From Clostridiales bacterium (lineage in GTDB: Bacteria; Bacillota; Clostridia; Peptostreptococcales; Anaerovoracaceae): a DNA stretch of 64,000 nt. This document shows, piece after piece, positions 7,605 through 16,318 of the stretch. Under the pieces are notes generated by a model. The model had not been told where the DNA came from. It saw only the letters and a program-made list of their open reading frames with translations, and searched no databases. The first letter of the stretch is position 1; each line of letters starts with the position of its first letter. The stretch lies in assembly GCA_022766365.1 (NCBI GenBank), contig JALENW010000003.1, positions 1 to 64,000 on the forward strand. The letters are read 5' to 3'. The translations under genes and the position numbers were made by a program.

Positions 7605-7633
7605 TTGTTTTTATTCGTCTTTCGGTGTATAAT
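7605..7633 (+). promoter_or_regulatory. sigma-A promoter of the opp operon
   Basis: TTGTTT (7605-7610) and TATAAT (7628-7633) are 17 bases apart, about 57 bases before the oppB start. Confidence 0.6.
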
Positions 7634-7689
7634 ATTTTAAATCACATTGCTATCGGAAAGAAAATAATTATACGACAGGAGTTTTCTAA

Positions 7690-8628
7690 ATGGGTAAGTA
7701 CGTTTTAAAACGTGTAGTGCAGGCTGTAGTAGTACTGTTGCTGGTTGCAGCCTTGACATTTGTTTTGATGAATTTGGTGCCCGGCGGTCCTTTCCTCGGG
7801 GAGAAGGCAAAGTCCCCGGAGGTTATTGCGGCTCTGAATGCCAAATATGGTCTTGACAAGCCACTACATATTCAATTCAAGAATTACATTGTTAATTTCG
7901 TTCAGGGAGACTTTGGGGTTTCACTTAAAATGCAGAAGAACAGGCCTGTAAGTGAGATTATCGGGGAATTGTTTCCAACGTCGGCAAAAGTTGGTTTGCT
8001 TTCTCTTTTGTTTGCAATTATTACGGGTATACCTATGGGCTGCCTTGCAGCCTATTTCAGAGGTGGAAAGTTTGACAGTTTTTTGAGAGTGATTATGACT
8101 TTGGGAATTTCGGTTCCGGGTTTTGTAATTGCAACATTGCTGCTCATTCTTTTTGGCGTTAAGCTAGGGTGGCTGCCTACAATTGGTTTGAATGAACCGG
8201 CAAGCTATATAATGCCTTGTTTTTCTTTGTCGTTTTATCCTATGTGTTATCTCGGAAGGTTGGCAAGATCAAGTATGCTTGATGCGATCAACCAGGATTA
8301 TATAAGAACGGCAAGAGCAAAGGGAGTTAAGTCTTCAAAGGTAATTTTTAAGCACGCTTTGAGGAATGCTTTTATTCCTATTTTGACATATCTCGGGCCT
8401 CTTACAGCCTTCATACTGACGGGGAGCTTTGTAACTGAAAGTGTATTCAGCATACCCGGTCTTGGAAGATATTTTATCCAGAGTATATTGAACAGAGACT
8501 ACCCTATAATTATGGCAACGACAATTTTTCTTGCTGCCTTGGTAATATTTATGAACCTTGTGGTGGATCTCCTGTACAGGTTTGTGGATCCTAGAATTGA
8601 TATAACTAAGGGAGGTAGTGAGGCATGA
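7690..8628 (+). CDS. oppB: oligopeptide ABC transporter permease OppB
   Basis: First permease subunit of a peptide importer, 312 residues with about six membrane segments. The N-terminal segment and MNLVPGGPF are typical of DppB/OppB, as is the EAA loop region DYIRTARAKGVKSSKVIFKHALRNA that contacts the ATPases. AGGAG lies just before the ATG. It opens a five-gene operon (permease, permease, ATPase, ATPase, binding protein) with overlapping or closely spaced genes, lying between two kdd copies, which suggests uptake of lysine-containing peptides; that specificity is inference. Confidence 0.92.
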   Translation: MGKYVLKRVVQAVVVLLLVAALTFVLMNLVPGGPFLGEKAKSPEVIAALNAKYGLDKPLHIQFKNYIVNFVQGDFGVSLKMQKNRPVSEIIGELFPTSAKVGLLSLLFAIITGIPMGCLAAYFRGGKFDSFLRVIMTLGISVPGFVIATLLLILFGVKLGWLPTIGLNEPASYIMPCFSLSFYPMCYLGRLARSSMLDAINQDYIRTARAKGVKSSKVIFKHALRNAFIPILTYLGPLTAFILTGSFVTESVFSIPGLGRYFIQSILNRDYPIIMATTIFLAALVIFMNLVVDLLYRFVDPRIDITKGGSEA

Positions 8629-9692
8629 TAGTTGAACAGAATAGGTTTCTGAACCCGAAGCTTTTTTCACTTCAGCCGGATTTGACTAAGCTTCCTGACA
8701 AAGAAATTTTGTTTGAGCCGGATGATTTCAGGCTGGCTTCAGATGAAAAGAAGGAACATTTTATTGAAAAAGCAGAGAGTGTATCTTACTGGAGAGATGC
8801 TTGGAGAAGGCTTAAGGGTAATCGAGTTGCGATGATTTCTCTCGGAATCATTCTCGTTATTTTCATTTTCGCATTTTTGGGACCTGTTTTCATGAATGTT
8901 GATTATGCTACTCAGTCAAGACATGCTGACAGCATTAATTTGGCTCCGTCTTGGGAGCATCCGTTCGGTACAGATAAGTTCGGAAGAGATCTGTTTGTAA
9001 GGGCTATGTACGGAGGGAGAGTCTCCTTGACGGTAGGTGTCTGCGCCAGCTTGATAGTACTTGTTATCGGAACCCTTTACGGTTCCATATCAGCCTATGC
9101 CGGTGGTAGAGTTGATAACGTAATGATGAGAATATTGGACCTCATATATTCTGTCCCGGATGTTCTGGTGGTGTTACTGCTGTCTGTCACTATCAAAATA
9201 CCCCTGCAAAATTGGGTAAATACGAGCAATTCGGCATTTGCAGCTAAAGTGGGAGTCCTCGGGGCGCCTCTTATTTCCATTTTTATTGCGTTTGGACTTC
9301 TGTACTGGGTGTCCATGGCGAGGATTATCAGAGGACAGATTCTCATGTTGAAACAACAAGAGTATGTAACTGCAGCAAGGGCACTCGGAGGAAGCGGCAG
9401 GAGAATTATTCAAAGACATCTTTTGCCAAACTGTGTGGGGCAGATAATAGTAATGACTGCACTTCAAATTCCGTCAGCTATATTTCTTGAGTCGTTCCTA
9501 TCTTTCTTAGGGATCGGAGTGTCGGCACCTATGCCGAGCCTTGGTGCTATGGCTGCCGAAGCTTTGGCAGGTATTTATTCGTACCCTGAGCGGCTTATCA
9601 TACCTTCAATAATATTGAGCCTTATGATTTTAAGCCTGAATTTATTCGGTGACGGATTAAGAGATGCCTTTGACCCTAGATTGAGAAAGTAA
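8625..9692 (+). CDS. oppC: oligopeptide ABC transporter permease OppC
   Basis: Second permease subunit, 355 residues. It carries an N-terminal cytoplasmic extension of about 65 residues before the first membrane segment, then HPFGTDKFGRDLFVRAMYG, the hallmark of OppC/DppC, and the EAA loop QEYVTAARALGGSGRRIIQRH. The start codon overlaps the oppB stop by four bases (ATGA), indicating coupled translation. Confidence 0.93.
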   Translation: MIVEQNRFLNPKLFSLQPDLTKLPDKEILFEPDDFRLASDEKKEHFIEKAESVSYWRDAWRRLKGNRVAMISLGIILVIFIFAFLGPVFMNVDYATQSRHADSINLAPSWEHPFGTDKFGRDLFVRAMYGGRVSLTVGVCASLIVLVIGTLYGSISAYAGGRVDNVMMRILDLIYSVPDVLVVLLLSVTIKIPLQNWVNTSNSAFAAKVGVLGAPLISIFIAFGLLYWVSMARIIRGQILMLKQQEYVTAARALGGSGRRIIQRHLLPNCVGQIIVMTALQIPSAIFLESFLSFLGIGVSAPMPSLGAMAAEALAGIYSYPERLIIPSIILSLMILSLNLFGDGLRDAFDPRLRK

Positions 9693-9701
9693 GGAGGACT
9701 T

Positions 9702-10697
9702 ATGGATAAACTTTTAGAAATCAAAGACTTGAAGGTCTCCTTCTTTACCCATGCGGGAGAGGTTAAGGCTGTGGGGGGTATCAGCTATGATATAAACCAC
9801 GGAGAAATCATGGGAATTGTCGGTGAGTCAGGATCCGGCAAGAGTGTTGAGGCATATACAATAATCGGCCTGCTTCAGAGTCCGGGTAAGGTAATTGGAG
9901 GAGAAGTTATATTTGAAGGGGAGAATATACTGAACTACACTCCGGAACAGATGGAAAAATTCAGAGGGAATAAGGTAAGCATGATTTTCCAGAATCCTAT
10001 GACATGCTTAAATCCTGTATATACAATTGGCAATCAGTTGACCGAAGCTCTCCTATGCCATCAGAAGATTGAAAAGAAAGTAGCATGGGATAAGGCAGTG
10101 GAGATGCTGGAGCTTGTTGGAATTAACAATCCTGACAAGAGAATGAAGCAATATCCCCATGAGCTTTCCGGAGGAATGCGGCAGCGAGTTATGATTGCGA
10201 TGGGTCTGGTATGCGACCCGATGCTGCTCATAGCAGATGAGCCTACAACTGCACTTGATGTTACTATCCAGGCACAGATTTTGGAGCTTATCAGAAAGCT
10301 TCAAAAAGAGAGAAAGATGTCGGTGATTTTCATCACCCATAATTTGGGAGTGGTAGCTGAGGTATGTGACAAGGTTTCTGTAATGTATGCCGGGAAAATA
10401 GTGGAGCAGGGCACTGTTGATGATATATTTTACAACCCGTCACATCCATATACACTTGGATTGATGAGATCGATGCCAAGGGTTGACGCTGATGAATATG
10501 AGAGACTTATACCTATTGAGGGCAATCCTGTTGATATGCTCAACCCTCCTGAAGGGTGTGGATTCGGAGCGAGATGTGAATATTGCATGAACATATGTCT
10601 GCGTAAAGAGCCGCCTACGATTGATCTCGGCAACGGACACAGATCAAGTTGCTGGCTACTGGCATCAAAACCGGCAGGGGAGGCGAATCATGAATAG
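9702..10697 (+). CDS. oppD: oligopeptide ABC transporter ATP-binding protein OppD
   Basis: ATPase subunit of 331 residues. Visible motifs: Walker A GESGSGKS, Q-loop QNP, signature LSGGMRQRV and Walker B LLIADEPTTALD, then the C-terminal oligopeptide/dipeptide domain with cysteines (GCGFGARCEYC...C) typical of this subfamily. AAGGAGG precedes the ATG. The last codons overlap the start of oppF by eight bases. Confidence 0.94.
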   Translation: MDKLLEIKDLKVSFFTHAGEVKAVGGISYDINHGEIMGIVGESGSGKSVEAYTIIGLLQSPGKVIGGEVIFEGENILNYTPEQMEKFRGNKVSMIFQNPMTCLNPVYTIGNQLTEALLCHQKIEKKVAWDKAVEMLELVGINNPDKRMKQYPHELSGGMRQRVMIAMGLVCDPMLLIADEPTTALDVTIQAQILELIRKLQKERKMSVIFITHNLGVVAEVCDKVSVMYAGKIVEQGTVDDIFYNPSHPYTLGLMRSMPRVDADEYERLIPIEGNPVDMLNPPEGCGFGARCEYCMNICLRKEPPTIDLGNGHRSSCWLLASKPAGEANHE

Positions 10698-11673
10698 TAG
10701 TAATAATCTGTTAGAAATAAGAAATCTGAAGAAACATTTCAAACTTCAAGGGGGTATCGGACCACAGAAGACAGTATATGCTGTCGACGGAGTTACGTTC
10801 GATATCAAACGAGGTGAAACCTTCGGGTTGGTAGGGGAGTCCGGATGCGGGAAAACTACATTGGGAAGAACTGTTTTGCGTCTGTACGAACCTACAGCAG
10901 GTAAGATTATATACGATGGAGAACCTATATACGATGATGAGAAAGGGAAGGCTAATCCTAACATGATGTCGTATAGAAGGAGAATGCAGATAATTTTTCA
11001 AGACCCTTCGGCTTCTCTCGACCCAAGAATGACAGTAGGAGAAATAGTAGGGGAGGCTCTTGATATTCATAAACTTCATCAGGGAAAAGAAAGAGCCGGA
11101 CGGATTAACGAGCTTTTGGAGATGGTTGGGCTTAACAGTGAGCATTCAAACAGATACCCGCATGAATTTTCGGGTGGGCAACAGCAGAGAATCGGTATTG
11201 CAAGGGCTTTGGCTGTAGAACCGGAATTTATCGTCTGCGATGAGCCGATATCTGCATTGGATGTATCGATACAATCTCAGGTTGTAAATATGCTTGAGGA
11301 TATGCAGGACGAGCTGGGATTAACTTATCTATTTATAGCCCACGACTTATCTGTGGTAAGACATATTTCAGACAGGATCGGAGTCATGTACCTGGGCAAT
11401 ATGGTGGAACTGGGAAACGGTAGGGAAATGTATGATGACCCTCTTCACCCATATACTAAGACTTTACTGTCTGCTGTACCTATTCCCGATCCTGAAGCAA
11501 ATCGCAAAAAGCATAGAATTATTTTGCAGGGTGAAATTCCAAGCCCTATGGATCCGCCTAAGGGATGTAAGTTCCATACTCGATGTCCCTTTGCTACGGA
11601 AAATTGCAAGTCGGATGTACCGGAGTGGAGAGAAGCCAGGCCGGGGCATTATGTGGCTTGCCACAACGTTTAG
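10690..11673 (+). CDS. oppF: oligopeptide ABC transporter ATP-binding protein OppF
   Basis: Second ATPase subunit, 327 residues. Motifs: Walker A GESGCGKT, Q-loop QDPSASLDPRM, signature FSGGQQQRI and Walker B FIVCDEPISALD, plus the C-terminal domain CKFHTRCPFATENC. The start at 10690 is chosen because GGGGAGG lies eight bases upstream; the open frame extends further 5' but only inside oppD without a ribosome binding site. Confidence 0.94.
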   Translation: MNSSNNLLEIRNLKKHFKLQGGIGPQKTVYAVDGVTFDIKRGETFGLVGESGCGKTTLGRTVLRLYEPTAGKIIYDGEPIYDDEKGKANPNMMSYRRRMQIIFQDPSASLDPRMTVGEIVGEALDIHKLHQGKERAGRINELLEMVGLNSEHSNRYPHEFSGGQQQRIGIARALAVEPEFIVCDEPISALDVSIQSQVVNMLEDMQDELGLTYLFIAHDLSVVRHISDRIGVMYLGNMVELGNGREMYDDPLHPYTKTLLSAVPIPDPEANRKKHRIILQGEIPSPMDPPKGCKFHTRCPFATENCKSDVPEWREARPGHYVACHNV

Positions 11674-11734
11674 TTAGCTATTGAGTAATAATGTACTCAT
11701 GGTTATAGAGAATTCATAATAAGGAGGAAATTTT

Positions 11735-13354
11735 ATGAAGAAGGCATTATTAACCGCCATGATATTTTGCATGGTATTCGCCTTTGCAGCTTGCGGAAGC
11801 AACAGTGCAAAGGGCGGAGACGGTGTAATGGACGTATCTATTGCATCGGAGCCGGATTCTATCGATCCTGCACTTAGCACATCTCTTGATGGAGGAACTA
11901 TGAACCTTCACACTTTCGAGGGACTGGTTAAATGGGCGGACGACGGAAAGGGACACGCAAAGCTTGTTCCCGGTATGGCAGAGAGCTGGGATGTTTCTGA
12001 TGACCAGCTGGAGTGGACATTCCACCTGAGAAAGGGTCTAAAATGGAGTGATGGATCTCCGTTGACAGCGAAGGACTTCGTATATGCATGGAATAGATTA
12101 GTAAAGCCTGAAACAGGCGCTGATTATGAGTACATGCTGGATATGGTTTCCGGTTATGACAGTGAGGATAAAGTTCTGGATATCGAAGCTCCGGACGATC
12201 AGACTTTCAAGGTTAAGTTGGCAAAACTTACTCCATACTTTGAAGAGATCTGTGCATTCCCTGCAACTTCACCTGTAAAGCAGGAAATTATCGAGAAGAA
12301 TGGTGATAAGTGGACGAACTCACCTGATACCTATGTTTCTAACGGTCCTTTCAAGATGACTGAAAGGAAGAGAAACTCCAAGATTGTAATGGAACCAAAC
12401 GAAAATTACTATGATAAGGATAAAGTTAAAACCAAAAAATTGGTTTTCCATCTGATGGACGATACAAATGCAATGTATGCAGCATTTAAGTCCGGTGAAC
12501 TTGATTTTATTAACCAGGTTCCACCTGATGAAGTTAAGGCACTTTTGAAGGATAAGACATTGAAGGTTGATCCTCAGATCGGAACTTATTTCGTGTGCTT
12601 CAACAACAAGAAGGCACCATTTGACAATCCTAAGGTAAGAGAGGCGTTCTCACTTGTAATCGACAGAAACTTCATCGTAAGTGAAGTAGCCGGAACCGGT
12701 GAAATCCCTGCCGGAGCATATGTGCCTAAGGGAATCAACGATGCCAAGGGTGTTAACGGTGATGACTTTAGAAAGGTTGGAGGAGATTATTATAGTGTTG
12801 ATAAGAAGGATTATGATGCAAACTGTGAAAAGGCTAAGAATCTAATGGCAGAAGCAGGATATCCTGATGGTCAGGGATTCCCATCTGTTGACTATCTATA
12901 CAACACAGATGCCAACCATAAGGCTATTGCAGAAGCTCTGCAGAACATGTGGCAAGAGAAGCTGGGCGTAACTGTTAACCTGCAGAATCAGGAGTGGAAC
13001 GTATTCCTGAACGACAGGAAACAGGGTAACTACCTAATTGCAAGACATGGTTGGGTAGGTGACTACAATGATCCGATGACATTCCTTGATATGTTCATCA
13101 CAGGCGGTGGAAACAACGATGCTAAGTATGAGAATCCTGCATATGATGCACTGATTCAGACAGCTAAGGCAGAGAAGGATCCAGAGAAGAGAATGAAGAC
13201 TTTGCATGATGCAGAGAAGATGTTGGTTGCTGATGACAATGTTGTAGCACCTCTGTACTTCTATACGAGCAAGCGCATGATTCAAGACGGAGAAAAGGGA
13301 CTATACTACACTCCTCTCGGCTATTACTTCTTTGGTAACATGACAGGAATTTAA
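11735..13354 (+). CDS. oppA: oligopeptide-binding lipoprotein OppA
   Basis: Extracytoplasmic substrate-binding protein, 539 residues, anchored by lipid. The N terminus is a lipoprotein signal peptide ending in the lipobox AFAAC with the modified cysteine at residue 20. The mature part is a family 5 solute-binding protein: SEPDSIDPALSTS, LRKGLKWSDGSPLTAKDFVYAWNR and SNGPFKM. AAGGAGG precedes the ATG. A terminator follows, so this is the last gene of the operon. Lysine peptides are a plausible ligand from location only. Confidence 0.93.
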   Translation: MKKALLTAMIFCMVFAFAACGSNSAKGGDGVMDVSIASEPDSIDPALSTSLDGGTMNLHTFEGLVKWADDGKGHAKLVPGMAESWDVSDDQLEWTFHLRKGLKWSDGSPLTAKDFVYAWNRLVKPETGADYEYMLDMVSGYDSEDKVLDIEAPDDQTFKVKLAKLTPYFEEICAFPATSPVKQEIIEKNGDKWTNSPDTYVSNGPFKMTERKRNSKIVMEPNENYYDKDKVKTKKLVFHLMDDTNAMYAAFKSGELDFINQVPPDEVKALLKDKTLKVDPQIGTYFVCFNNKKAPFDNPKVREAFSLVIDRNFIVSEVAGTGEIPAGAYVPKGINDAKGVNGDDFRKVGGDYYSVDKKDYDANCEKAKNLMAEAGYPDGQGFPSVDYLYNTDANHKAIAEALQNMWQEKLGVTVNLQNQEWNVFLNDRKQGNYLIARHGWVGDYNDPMTFLDMFITGGGNNDAKYENPAYDALIQTAKAEKDPEKRMKTLHDAEKMLVADDNVVAPLYFYTSKRMIQDGEKGLYYTPLGYYFFGNMTGI

Positions 13355-13431
13355 AGTCTTATTTCGGATTGGGAATTTAGGCCGCAACAACAAAACAGTG
13401 TTTTTCTTAATCCATTTAGAAAACATAGATA

Positions 13432-13470
13432 GAGAACTGCCGGAAGTGTTCCGGCGGTTTTCTATTTTTT
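13432..13470 (+). terminator. terminator of the opp operon
   Basis: GCCGGAA (13439-13445) pairs with TTCCGGC (13449-13455), extended by GAGAAC/GTTTTC flanks, followed by a TATTTTTT run. Confidence 0.85.
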
Positions 13471-13493
13471 GAAGGCTGAAACAATGGTCGAAT

Positions 13494-13527
13494 GAATCGA
13501 TTTAGCCATATGAACCGATTTGTGTTC
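13494..13527 (+). promoter_or_regulatory. GAAC-N8-GTTC element D and adjoining half site
   Basis: GAACCGATTTGTGTTC lies at 13512-13527, and a second left half, GAATCGATTT, begins at 13494, 18 bases upstream. Element D matches element B in 14 of 16 positions. It ends 46 bases before the -35 of the kdd copy 2 promoter, a position suited to an activator. Confidence 0.55.
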
Positions 13528-13573
13528 AATTGTTATTTTTTAAATTTGTTTCAAAAATTTTTCTTTTGATAAA

Positions 13574-13602
13574 TAGACAATGAATTGCAAAGTAGATATA
13601 AT
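13574..13602 (+). promoter_or_regulatory. sigma-A promoter of kdd copy 2
   Basis: TAGACA (13574-13579) and TATAAT (13597-13602) are 17 bases apart. The same stretch contains TTGCA (13585-13589) at the place of a -12 element, but the corresponding -24 dinucleotide is AG instead of GG, so a working sigma-54 promoter is doubtful. Confidence 0.7.
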
Positions 13603-13654
13603 GTATCTAAAAGTTGAGAAAAATACTTATTTGTTTTAAGAGGAGGAAGAAACT

Positions 13655-14689
13655 ATGCAGAAAAAAGGATGCCCTTACGGAACTCATCGTGTTATTTCAC
13701 CAAAAGGTGTTCTACCACAGCCGGCTGATGTAATTGACAACACAATGGAAATTTATGATAATGAAGTTCTGATTGATGTTAAGACTCTTAACATTGACTC
13801 TGCTTCTTTTACAGAAATTGAAAAGAGAGCAGGTGGAGATGTTGAGGAAATCAAGAAGATTATGCTTGGTATCGTTGAGAAAGCAGGAAAGCACAAGAAC
13901 CCATGGACAGGTTCAGGCGGAATGCTTATAGGTACCGTTGCAGAAATCGGGGATAACTACGTTGGAGACCTTAAGGTTGGAGATAAGATTGCAACGCTGG
14001 TTTCACTTTCATTGACTCCACTGGTAATTGATGAAATTTTGGAAATCAGACCCGACATCGACCAAGTTGACATTAAGGGTAAGGCTATTTTGTTCCAGAG
14101 TGGTATCTATGCAAAACTTCCTGATGATATGCCTGAAGGTCTTGCACTGTCAGCTCTTGACGTTGCAGGTGCTCCGGCTCAGACTGCTAAGCTTGTTAAG
14201 CCGGGCAATACTGTTCTTGTAATCGGTGGTGGCGGAAAGTCCGGACTCCTTTGCCTTTACGAAGCAAAGAAGAGAGCAGGAGTTACAGGCAAGGTTATTT
14301 GCTGCGGTGGTTCTCAGAAGTCTGAGGATAGAGCCAGAAAACTTAATCTTGCTGACGAATATTTCCATCTTGATGCTACTGATGCCGTTGCAATGTACAA
14401 TAAGATTATGGAGCTTACTGACGGAGAGTTGTGCGATATCGTAATCAATAATGTTAACATTGAGAACACAGAGATGGCTTCAATACTTGCTTGTAAGGAT
14501 GGAGGACTCGTATACTTCTTCTCCATGGCTACAAGTTTCACAAAGGCAGCTCTGGGTGCTGAGGGTGTTGGCAAGGACGTTGACATGATCATCGGAAACG
14601 GATATACTAAGGGTCACGCTGAGATCACTCTACAGATTCTTAGAGAGCACGAAGGTCTGAGAAATCTGTTCAAGGAGATGTACGCATAA
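13655..14689 (+). CDS. kdd: L-erythro-3,5-diaminohexanoate dehydrogenase, copy 2
   Basis: Same reaction as copy 1. The 344-residue length and N terminus (CPYGTHRVISPKGVLPQPA) agree with known Kdd proteins. The nucleotide loop is VIGGGGKSGLL and the conserved C-terminal KAALGAEGVGKD is present. A strong ribosome binding site (AGAGGAGG) and regular codon use suggest high expression, in contrast to copy 1. It is separated from kamA by a terminator-like hairpin and may be transcribed alone. Confidence 0.93.
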   Translation: MQKKGCPYGTHRVISPKGVLPQPADVIDNTMEIYDNEVLIDVKTLNIDSASFTEIEKRAGGDVEEIKKIMLGIVEKAGKHKNPWTGSGGMLIGTVAEIGDNYVGDLKVGDKIATLVSLSLTPLVIDEILEIRPDIDQVDIKGKAILFQSGIYAKLPDDMPEGLALSALDVAGAPAQTAKLVKPGNTVLVIGGGGKSGLLCLYEAKKRAGVTGKVICCGGSQKSEDRARKLNLADEYFHLDATDAVAMYNKIMELTDGELCDIVINNVNIENTEMASILACKDGGLVYFFSMATSFTKAALGAEGVGKDVDMIIGNGYTKGHAEITLQILREHEGLRNLFKEMYA

Positions 14690-14721
14690 GTCCTACACAT
14701 GTGCAAGCGATTGCAATTGAA

Positions 14722-14770
14722 TATTATCCCTGCTCGGGCTTGCTAAGATCCGGGCGGGGTATGTTTTTGA
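14722..14770 (+). terminator. probable terminator after kdd copy 2
   Basis: TATCCCTGCTCGG pairs with CCGGGCGGGGTA across a short loop using some G-U pairs, followed by a short run of five T. Confidence 0.6.
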
Positions 14771-14961
14771 GAAATGACTTTTGGAGGAGGCCTAGCATCA
14801 CTTTATATCTGAGAGGATTGGTATTTAACTTGGATTAAGAGCAGGAAGAACGGCATTTGACTTAATAGATGGACTTTCTGAAAGAATGAATGATGGTTTC
14901 CCCGAAAGGTTTCTATAAATTATCACTAATATATTAAGTTCAATATAAGGAGAAAAAGATT

Positions 14962-16221
14962 ATGGCTGTTAGAAATTGGAAAGACATTCCTCTATTTAAG
15001 GATGTCACTGATGAACAGTGGAACGATTGGCACTGGCAGGTTTCCCACAGACTATCAACTGTAGAAGATATTGCACAGGTTGTAAACCTTACAGAGCAGG
15101 AAAAGGAAGATATTCAGAAGGTAATGGGAGGATTCAGAGTTGGGATTACTCCTTATTATGCTTCACTAATGGATCCTGACGATCCTCGATGTCCTGTTAG
15201 AATGCAGGCTGTTCCTACGCTTGCAGAAATGCACAGATCAGAGGCTGACGATGCTGACCCGCTACATGAGGACGCTGACTCCCCTGCACCGGGACTTACT
15301 CACAGATATCCTGACAGAGTTCTGTTTTTGATTACTGACCAGTGTTCAATGTACTGCAGACATTGTACGAGAAGAAGACTTGCAGGTGAAACTGACGGTG
15401 CAAGATCAAGAGAAGATATCGATGCATGTATTGATTACATCAGAAGGACTCCGGTAGTAAGAGACGTTCTTCTATCAGGTGGAGATGCTCTTTGCGTAGA
15501 AGATGATACACTCGAGTACATCATTAGCGAACTTAGAAAGATTCCTCATGTTGAAATCGTGAGAATCGGTTCAAGAACTCCTGTTGTAATGCCTATGCGT
15601 ATAACAGATAAGCTTGTTAACATGCTTAAGAAGTATCACCCAATCTGGCTCAACACACACTTTAACCATCCGAAGGAAATTACTGATACATCAAGGGAAG
15701 CCCTGAGAAAGATGGCAGATGCCGGAATTCCTCTTGGTAACCAGTCAGTTCTTTTGAGAGGCATTAACGATTGCAAGCACATCATGAGGGAGTTAGTACA
15801 GGAACTGGCTAAGAACAGAGTAAGACCTTACTACATCTACATCTGCGACCTTTCAATCGGTATTGAACACTTTAGAACAACTGTTGCTAAAGGTATTGAA
15901 ATCATTGAAGGCCTGAGAGGTCATACCTCGGGATACTGCGTGCCTACATTTGTTGTTGACGCTCCAGGCGGTGGTGGTAAGACTCCTGTAATGCCTCAGT
16001 ATGTTATTTCTGAGACTCCTGATAAGGTAATCCTTAGAAACTATGAGGGCGTTATCACAACATACACCCAGCCAAGACTCCCTGAACTTGAGTGTCAGTG
16101 TGACTATTGTCAGGGAAGGAAGAAGTATGATTATCAGGGTGTTTCTGCCCTTGGTGAAGGACTTCAGATCAAGTCAATGGAGCCTGCAAATCTGGCCAGA
16201 CATAAGAGAAACGAGAAATAA
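14962..16221 (+). CDS. kamA: lysine 2,3-aminomutase
   Basis: Radical SAM, PLP-dependent enzyme interconverting L-lysine and L-beta-lysine, first step of lysine fermentation. The 419-residue protein is of normal length. The cluster motif CSMYCRHC places cysteines at 128, 132 and 135; PGGGGK with Lys340 is the PLP-binding segment; a C-terminal cysteine set (CQCDYC) matches the zinc site of clostridial enzymes. AAGGAG precedes the ATG. It heads the kamABCDE row, but a strong hairpin separates it from kamB. Confidence 0.96.
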   Translation: MAVRNWKDIPLFKDVTDEQWNDWHWQVSHRLSTVEDIAQVVNLTEQEKEDIQKVMGGFRVGITPYYASLMDPDDPRCPVRMQAVPTLAEMHRSEADDADPLHEDADSPAPGLTHRYPDRVLFLITDQCSMYCRHCTRRRLAGETDGARSREDIDACIDYIRRTPVVRDVLLSGGDALCVEDDTLEYIISELRKIPHVEIVRIGSRTPVVMPMRITDKLVNMLKKYHPIWLNTHFNHPKEITDTSREALRKMADAGIPLGNQSVLLRGINDCKHIMRELVQELAKNRVRPYYIYICDLSIGIEHFRTTVAKGIEIIEGLRGHTSGYCVPTFVVDAPGGGGKTPVMPQYVISETPDKVILRNYEGVITTYTQPRLPELECQCDYCQGRKKYDYQGVSALGEGLQIKSMEPANLARHKRNEK

Positions 16222-16236
16222 AAATTTTGAATTCAC

Positions 16237-16272
16237 GTCCGTAGAGGAAGGCTTTATGCCTTCCTTGAGGAC
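16237..16272 (+). other. intercistronic hairpin between kamA and kamB
   Basis: GGAAGGC (16246-16252) pairs with GCCTTCC (16258-16264), with outer GTCC/GGAC pairing. No T tract follows, so it may stabilise the kamA 3' end or mark mRNA processing, lowering kamB-E relative to kamA, rather than stop transcription. Confidence 0.5.
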
Positions 16273-16318
16273 ATTGTTATGTTAAAAGAGAAAGAAAGTA
16301 TTTGGGGAAATGTGAACT

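Noticed and set aside
13575..13590. Sigma-54 promoter before kdd copy 2
   Set aside because: TTGCA is present at the right distance but the -24 GG is AG; the overlapping TAGACA-N17-TATAAT explains expression better.
14801..14835. Possible sigma-54 promoter TTGGTATTTAACTTGGA before kamA
   Set aside because: The -12 dinucleotide is GG instead of GC, and no activator element lies nearby.
14820..14918. Short open stretch reading GLRAGRTAFDLIDGLSERMNDGFPERFL before kamA
   Set aside because: No suitable start codon or ribosome binding site and no recognised family; probably chance or a very old remnant.
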